NCBI RefSeq assembly: GCF_006542275.1
Contig: NZ_CP041217.1
Span: forward strand, 3,023,501-3,087,500
Direction of reading: 5' to 3'
DNA from: Saccharibacillus brassicae
GTDB lineage: Bacteria; Bacillota; Bacilli; Paenibacillales; Paenibacillaceae
Length of the DNA: 64,000 nt
The position numbers and the translations under genes were made by a program. Under the pieces are notes generated by a model. The model was not told the DNA's origin and did not search any database. It worked only from the letters and a program-made list of their open reading frames with translations. This document shows, piece by piece, positions 62,055 to 64,000 of this stretch. How positions within the stretch are numbered: position 1 is the first letter of the stretch; every line of letters begins with the position of its first letter.

Positions 62055-64000
62055 ATGAGCGACTTTTTCGCAAGGACGGCGGCGTATTCGTACCATCTAT
62101 ATTTGAATGCGGACAGCGGGGGACAGTTCTGGCTGAGCGCGACGGACGGGGAAGGGCCCGTTCTGCTTCGCGATGCCTTGACGCCGCTGCCGCGCTACAT
62201 GCTGCCGGAGTATCGGCTGAACCGGGAAGAGACGCCGGTCCGCGCTTCGCGGCTGCTCGTCGTGCGCGATACGCTGCTCAAAGCGATCGGTCGGGGCGAC
62301 GCCCCGGGCATGCATCTGCATATGGGCGACGAAGTGGAACTTGCGCTTATGGCCGACCCGGACGGCGATCACGGCCTCGCCTTTTTCCTCGACGGGGAGC
62401 GTTCTTCGCTGATCGGCCGGCTGCCGGAAGGGGCGTTGTACCTGGAACCGGGCTGGTTCGGCCGCTTTATCGACGACGGCTACGAACTGATCGACCTGCC
62501 GGGCTTCGAGGAAGACGACCTGGACTGGATCGGACGCCGCATCGGCGCGGACGAATGGGAAGAACTGCTGGTCCGGGTCATTCCGTCGATGCGCGAGCGC
62601 GGCCTTGCCGTGCGCAGCGAGATCGAATATTCGGCGAAGCCGGCAGGCCGGCTGGACATTACGGACTGCGGCGAAGACTATGCAGCGGTCGCGGTATCCG
62701 GCGGCGGGAACGTGCTGCGTATGGCAGAACTGGAAGGTTACGTGCTGGAACCGCACACGCCAAGCGGGCCAGCCGGCGACGAATTCGGCGCGGACGGTCG
62801 GTCCGGGGCTGAGGAAGCGAGGACTTCAGGCGAAGAATCGGACGGACAAGGCGGCGTGGAAAAAAGAGCGGGCGAACGCGATCGCCTGGTGGAACGGCTG
62901 CCCGACGCGTCCGATGCGGTTGAATCGGTCGGCGGTCCGGCGTTTACGATGCGCCCGGCGCTGCAGGCGGAGAGCGTGCGGCGCCTGTTCGGCTCCGACG
63001 GCGGCGGAACGGTCCGCGGCGACGCGCTGGCGGAGTTCGCCCGCCTGGCCGAGCGGGAATGGGGACCGCTGATTGCCGGGCGGGAAGCGGCGAAATTCCG
63101 CGACCTGCACCGGCTCTATGACGCGGCGGATTGGAACTGGTCGCTTCGCGGCGGCCCCGTCCCGGAACGGGGCGTCGGCGTCGTGCGCGCCGAGCCGGTA
63201 TTGAGCGCGGGCGGGCTGCATTTTGCGGCCGCCGAGCTGATCGACGCCTGGAGCGAAGGGCGTCGGTATTTGCGCCTTGAGGACGGATGGATCGACCTCG
63301 AGGCGCCGGAATTTGCCCGAAGCCTGCGCGAGCACGGCGCGGGCGGCGGGTCGGCCGGCCTGATCTCGGCCGGCTTCTCGTACCGGCAGCGGATCGGGCT
63401 GCCGGGCGAGGCTGCGGCCGGAGAGCTGCCGCTGGCGCTCGAAGGGCCGAAGCCCGTGCAGGCCGGCGAAGCACGGCCGGCTTATAATCATCTGCGCTAC
63501 CTGGCCGGCTGGGGTATGAACGGCGGCCTGCACGGCGGAGCCGAGCGGTGGCTGGCGGAGCTTGCGGCTTTTGCGGCGCGGACGATCGCCGAAGCGCCGG
63601 ACTGCCGGCTGGTCGTCGTCGGGCGGCGCGAACTGCTGACGGCGCTGGCCGAAGCGGCAGGCCGCGATGCGGGCGGCGGGGCGGCGGAAAGCGCCGCTGC
63701 CGGGAGCGAAGCCGAGCATGGCGGCGCGATTGATCCGCTGCGGCGCTGGGCGGACGGGGAAGCGGAGCCTGCTCGTCCGCACGGCGAAGAAGCGGCGGAA
63801 TCGGCGGAATCGGTGCCCGGCGCCGGCCGGGGCATGCCGCTGCCTGCGCGAAGAGAACAGGGCGCCGATGATGCGCGGACCGGGAGCGGCTTTGCCGCTT
63901 CGGAAGCGGCGCCAGAAGCGGCACCGGAAGCTGCGCCGGCCGATGCCGGAACGACCGCATCTGGCGGGGCTTACGCCGACGCGTCGACGGGACTGATCCT
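62055..64000 (+). CDS. Large uncharacterised protein (5' part, runs off window)
   Basis: ATG 62055 follows GGGGAGTGA; the frame stays open to the last base, at least 648 codons. Soluble, no signal peptide. Features: YHLYLNADSGGQFWL at the start, an acidic low-complexity linker (about 238-290), then RYLRLEDGWIDLEAPEFARS, ISAGFSYRQRIGLPG and NHLRYLAGWGMNGGLHGGAE. The layout loosely recalls the N-terminal region of bacterial SNF2-type helicases, whose motor would lie beyond the window; this is a weak guess. Residues from about 560 are an Ala/Glu-rich linker. Other-strand ORFs here are shadows of its codon bias. Confidence 0.7.
   Translation, partial: MSDFFARTAAYSYHLYLNADSGGQFWLSATDGEGPVLLRDALTPLPRYMLPEYRLNREETPVRASRLLVVRDTLLKAIGRGDAPGMHLHMGDEVELALMADPDGDHGLAFFLDGERSSLIGRLPEGALYLEPGWFGRFIDDGYELIDLPGFEEDDLDWIGRRIGADEWEELLVRVIPSMRERGLAVRSEIEYSAKPAGRLDITDCGEDYAAVAVSGGGNVLRMAELEGYVLEPHTPSGPAGDEFGADGRSGAEEARTSGEESDGQGGVEKRAGERDRLVERLPDASDAVESVGGPAFTMRPALQAESVRRLFGSDGGGTVRGDALAEFARLAEREWGPLIAGREAAKFRDLHRLYDAADWNWSLRGGPVPERGVGVVRAEPVLSAGGLHFAAAELIDAWSEGRRYLRLEDGWIDLEAPEFARSLREHGAGGGSAGLISAGFSYRQRIGLPGEAAAGELPLALEGPKPVQAGEARPAYNHLRYLAGWGMNGGLHGGAERWLAELAAFAARTIAEAPDCRLVVVGRRELLTALAEAAGRDAGGGAAESAAAGSEAEHGGAIDPLRRWADGEAEPARPHGEEAAESAESVPGAGRGMPLPARREQGADDARTGSGFAASEAAPEAAPEAAPADAGTTASGGAYADASTGLI

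Overview
The window looks like chromosomal DNA from a GC-rich endospore-lineage Firmicute of the Paenibacillaceae type (Paenibacillus/Saccharibacillus-like). This rests on gene content rather than a database match: a T-box leader before proS, an ECF sigma/anti-sigma pair, PadR-controlled FtsW-like membrane protein, LPXTG surface proteins with a class D sortase, GEMM-type riboswitches, AgrA/AgrC-like LytTR-GHKL pair and strong rho-independent terminators. Most genes are GC-rich; a block from about 8.2 to 23.1 kb is interspersed with very AT-rich genes.

Layout. 1-1.4 kb: the end of a Gly/Ala-rich gene, a terminator, and a gene-free stretch with tandem imperfect palindromes. 1.4-23.1 kb: a polymorphic-toxin locus. 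A secreted DNRLRE/YD-repeat protein precedes a large secreted RHS protein with an intein-like Hint domain and a C-terminal toxin, followed by its probable immunity gene. Downstream lies a graveyard of partial RHS 3' ends, each with a different toxin tip (lipase-like, His-rich nuclease-like, PD-(D/E)XK-like and others) and an AT-rich immunity candidate (including a DUF2247 protein and a HEAT-repeat protein). Cassette edges carry ends of an IS30-family element, one degenerate copy of which is present. Two families of short hairpin elements sit inside the RHS coding sequences, partly in frame, as Rickettsia palindromic elements do in other genomes. Several RHS copies are broken by frameshift or nonsense changes.

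23-46.5 kb: mostly housekeeping or accessory chromosome: a RelB/RelE-type toxin-antitoxin pair, a GGDEF-EAL protein with a degenerate EAL domain, a GNAT acetyltransferase, a second HEAT protein paralogous to the one in the toxin array, an aldo/keto reductase, an ABC exporter, a DUF2750 protein, a membrane-anchored FAD oxidoreductase, two proteins sharing an unnamed C-terminal/N-terminal domain, an ECF sigma/anti-sigma operon, padR with an FtsW-family gene, an M14 carboxypeptidase, and T-box-controlled proS.

46.5-54.4 kb: a surface module. Two LPXTG wall-anchored proteins, a class D sortase and two secreted transglutaminase-like proteins lie behind six GEMM-like RNA leaders. Three are canonical c-di-GMP-I aptamers (before the transglutaminases); three are a clear variant with a different P3 arm and a C where canonical copies have the ligand-contacting G (before the LPXTG genes), each directly fused to a terminator. 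Together with the GGDEF protein this suggests second-messenger control of cell-surface proteins, perhaps by two different ligands. 54.5-64 kb: a small membrane-anchored protein, a LytTR/GHKL two-component pair, a secreted serine hydrolase, a chemotaxis receptor and the open 5' part of a large gene running off the window.
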